From Phycisphaerae bacterium (lineage in GTDB: Bacteria; Planctomycetota; Phycisphaerae; UBA1845; JAFGLZ01): a stretch of DNA of 64,000 nucleotides. Both the position numbers and the translations under genes were made by a program. Shown here piece by piece: positions 62,626 through 64,000 of the stretch. The DNA is taken from the NCBI GenBank assembly GCA_016927755.1, contig JAFGLZ010000225.1, positions 1-64,000 of the forward strand. The letters are read 5' to 3'. The notes beneath the pieces are model-generated. The model did not search any database, had not been told where the DNA came from, and saw only the letters and a list, made by a program, of their open reading frames with translations. Position 1 is the stretch's first letter. Every line of letters starts with the position of its first letter.

Positions 62626-63702
62626 ATGACGTCCCGCCAACGAATCGAGGCCGCACTCAGACACCAGGAGCCCGACCGGACCCCCATCTTCGAGTACGTC
62701 CTCCTCTCCCCCGTCGCCGACAAGCTGCTCGGCAGACCCTATTCAGTCGACGAGTCCCACTGGCCCAGCGTACTCGACGCGCTCGGCTGGGAGGGCGCCG
62801 TCCGCCAGACCGCCGTCGATCGACTCGACCTGGCCTGCCTCCTGGGCCACGACATGATGTACGTCTGGCCCAACCCGAAGCCGGGCCAGCGCGACGTCGG
62901 CCTGCACATGCCCCCCGCAGATCCGTCGCTCGACCCCGTCGAGAAGGTGGCACGCCGAAACGAACAGACCGAGGCGTCCCTGTCGCCACCCGACGAACAC
63001 GGCCTCCTCGTCTACACGATTCTGACCGAAGAGATGCGAAAGCGCGACGTCGACCTGCCCATCCTCGCCCCCGCCTACGTCCACGGCATCTGGACCGACG
63101 TCGACCTGATGCAGACGATGCTGCTCGCCCCAGAGGTCGCCCACCGCCACTTCGAGCTCGCCACACAGAAGGCCTTGCTGACGATCGAAAGCTACGTCGC
63201 CCTCGGCATCGATCAGATCGGCGTCGGCGGTGACTTCGCGGGCAAACGGCCCATGATCTCGCCCCAGACCTATCGCGAGTTCATCGTCCCCGAGGTCCGC
63301 GCGTGCTCGCGCCGCATCCACCAGGCCGGGCTCTGGGCCGTCAATGCCAGCGACGGCGACCTCTGGTCCGTGATCGACGACTTCCTCCTCGGCTGCCAGG
63401 TCGACGGATATCTCGAAATCGACCGCTTCGCCGGTATGGACATCGGCAAGCTGAAGGAGCGCTTCGGCGATCGGATCACCTTCTACGGCGACCTCGATTG
63501 CGGCAACGTCCTCAGCTTCGCCACGCCCGACGAGATCCGAAAGGACGTGATTCGCTGTCTCGACGCCGGCATGGGCCGCGGCGGCCACATCCTCTGCGCC
63601 AGCAACGCAATCACCGCCAGCGTCCCGCTCGGGAACTACCTCGCCGTCGTCGAGGCGTATCGAGAGGCGTTCGGGCTTGGTAAGCTGAAGCCGCCGTCCT
63701 AG
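62626..63702 (+). CDS. uroporphyrinogen decarboxylase (URO-D) family protein, likely methyltransferase-like
   Basis: 358 aa URO-D barrel: [21 protein letters not shown] at the N-terminus (the usual R-E-R-x-x-A-A-L..-P-D-R-x-P start), [74 protein letters not shown]. The non-heme-biosynthetic branch (MtaA/CmuA-like and many PVC members) works in corrinoid-dependent methyl transfer or remains uncharacterised; true HemE is less likely given the divergent N-terminus. No signal peptide. TAGGAGG lies 7 nt before ATG 62626. Confidence 0.75.
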   Translation: MTSRQRIEAALRHQEPDRTPIFEYVLLSPVADKLLGRPYSVDESHWPSVLDALGWEGAVRQTAVDRLDLACLLGHDMMYVWPNPKPGQRDVGLHMPPADPSLDPVEKVARRNEQTEASLSPPDEHGLLVYTILTEEMRKRDVDLPILAPAYVHGIWTDVDLMQTMLLAPEVAHRHFELATQKALLTIESYVALGIDQIGVGGDFAGKRPMISPQTYREFIVPEVRACSRRIHQAGLWAVNASDGDLWSVIDDFLLGCQVDGYLEIDRFAGMDIGKLKERFGDRITFYGDLDCGNVLSFATPDEIRKDVIRCLDAGMGRGGHILCASNAITASVPLGNYLAVVEAYREAFGLGKLKPPS

Positions 63703-63718
63703 ACCCCCGGCCCCGTAG

Positions 63719-63765
63719 CATGGGCATCGTGCCCATGACCCATCGCGGGCGAGATGCCCGCGATG
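63719..63765. repeat. tandem REP-like palindromes / terminator
   Basis: Two perfect hairpins: CATGGGCA-TCG-TGCCCATG (63719-63737) and CATCGCGGGC-GAGAT-GCCCGCGATG (63741-63765). They fill the gap between the URO-D gene and dapF and could terminate the former. Confidence 0.5.
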
Positions 63766-63839
63766 CCAGGGCGCGGACCCGTACGTGGTCGTCCACGCAC
63801 GGATCGGTTAGAGTCGTTTCACTCGCTCGAGTGCATCCC

Positions 63840-64000
63840 ATGAGATTCCACAAGTACCACGCCCTAGGCAATGACTACATCGTCCTGGACCCGCGCGACA
63901 TCGACGAGGAACCGTCACCCGATCAGATCCAGGCGATCTGTCACCGCAACTTCGGCGTAGGAGCCGACGGCGTCCTTCTCGGTCCGATCGACTCCTCAAC
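63840..64000 (+). CDS. dapF: diaminopimelate epimerase, N-terminal part (runs off window)
   Basis: Begins [18 protein letters not shown] and continues to [18 protein letters not shown], the DapF N-terminal signature including the first phosphate/substrate loop (HALGNDY) and GVGADG strand; the first catalytic Cys would lie beyond the window. DapF interconverts LL- and meso-diaminopimelate in lysine and peptidoglycan synthesis, in the cytoplasm. The 3' end is outside the window. A core gene, marking chromosomal context. Confidence 0.9.
   Translation, partial: MRFHKYHALGNDYIVLDPRDIDEEPSPDQIQAICHRNFGVGADGVLLGPIDSS

Noticed and set aside
60815-62656. 613-aa minus-strand open frame
   Set aside because: Antisense shadow of the beta-helix gene; composed mostly of A, G, V, D and E from C-ending codons on the other strand.
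62626-63702. HemE (heme-pathway uroporphyrinogen decarboxylase)
   Set aside because: The N-terminal region fits the broad URO-D/methyltransferase group rather than HemE, and no heme genes are nearby.

Overview
The window looks like a Planctomycetota (PVC-group) chromosome, probably from a metagenome: high GC, large secreted proteins with signal peptides, many sugar-active TIM-barrel, LamG, six-hairpin and beta-propeller proteins with no SusC/SusD-like partners, a Tat-exported enzyme, and planctomycete-style phage integrases. The taxonomy is inferred from gene style; no rRNA is present. The right edge enters the core gene dapF, which fits a chromosome rather than a plasmid.

Layout. 0-1.4 kb: a methyltransferase remnant and two small unknown genes. 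1.4-14.6 kb: secreted carbohydrate-active candidates (LamG/TIM-barrel, DUF6259-like, Tat-exported TIM-barrel, YncE-propeller/phosphoesterase fusion, another TIM-barrel), plus a gene remnant and a second copy of a small gene. 14.9-16.9 kb: an integration module (winged-helix protein, XRE-like protein, tyrosine integrase split by a frameshift in a G9 run) ending in a 41-bp copy of a tRNA-Thr 3' end. 17.3-30.2 kb: a 5'-truncated GH36 alpha-galactosidase, an alpha-glucuronidase/DUF4838-like protein, a discoidin/six-hairpin protein, a membrane protein, a TolB-like propeller, a cluster of tiny genes, and a LamG enzyme. 30.4-37.2 kb: a coupled two-gene operon of an M48 metallopeptidase and a 1873-aa pseudokinase/DUF4011/SF1 helicase/Vsr-like/WGR protein, the best candidate for an undescribed (probably defence) system. 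37.5-37.9 kb: a second integrase remnant with a second tRNA-Thr-derived fragment. 38.1-47.7 kb: a transposase, VapBC, a truncated transposase, an unusual set of secreted HEAT/TPR-like/HE-motif proteins with degenerate duplicates, and a third integrase remnant. 47.97-48.04 kb: the intact tRNA-Thr(UGU). 48.3-63.7 kb: more secreted carbohydrate-active candidates (TIM-barrel, heparinase II/III, alpha-L-rhamnosidase-like, three related propeller modules in two divergent genes, beta-helix/PKD), a DUF4258 pair, and a URO-D-family protein. 63.84 kb to the edge: start of dapF.

How it fits together. The intact tRNA-Thr at 47.97 kb and its partial copies at 37.76 and 16.93 kb each have a tyrosine-integrase gene or remnant directly on their left, all in the same orientation. 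The simplest reading is repeated integration of elements into one tRNA-Thr gene, leaving tandem islands (about 17-37.8 kb and 37.8-48 kb, with a third left of 16.9 kb). The middle island carries sugar-degradation genes and the protease-helicase operon; the right one carries transposases, a toxin-antitoxin pair and the HEAT/TPR-like cluster. The sugar-active genes on both sides suggest turnover of complex plant, algal or animal glycans; exact substrates cannot be read from the sequence. All gene calls come from reading translations and motifs; no database search was possible.
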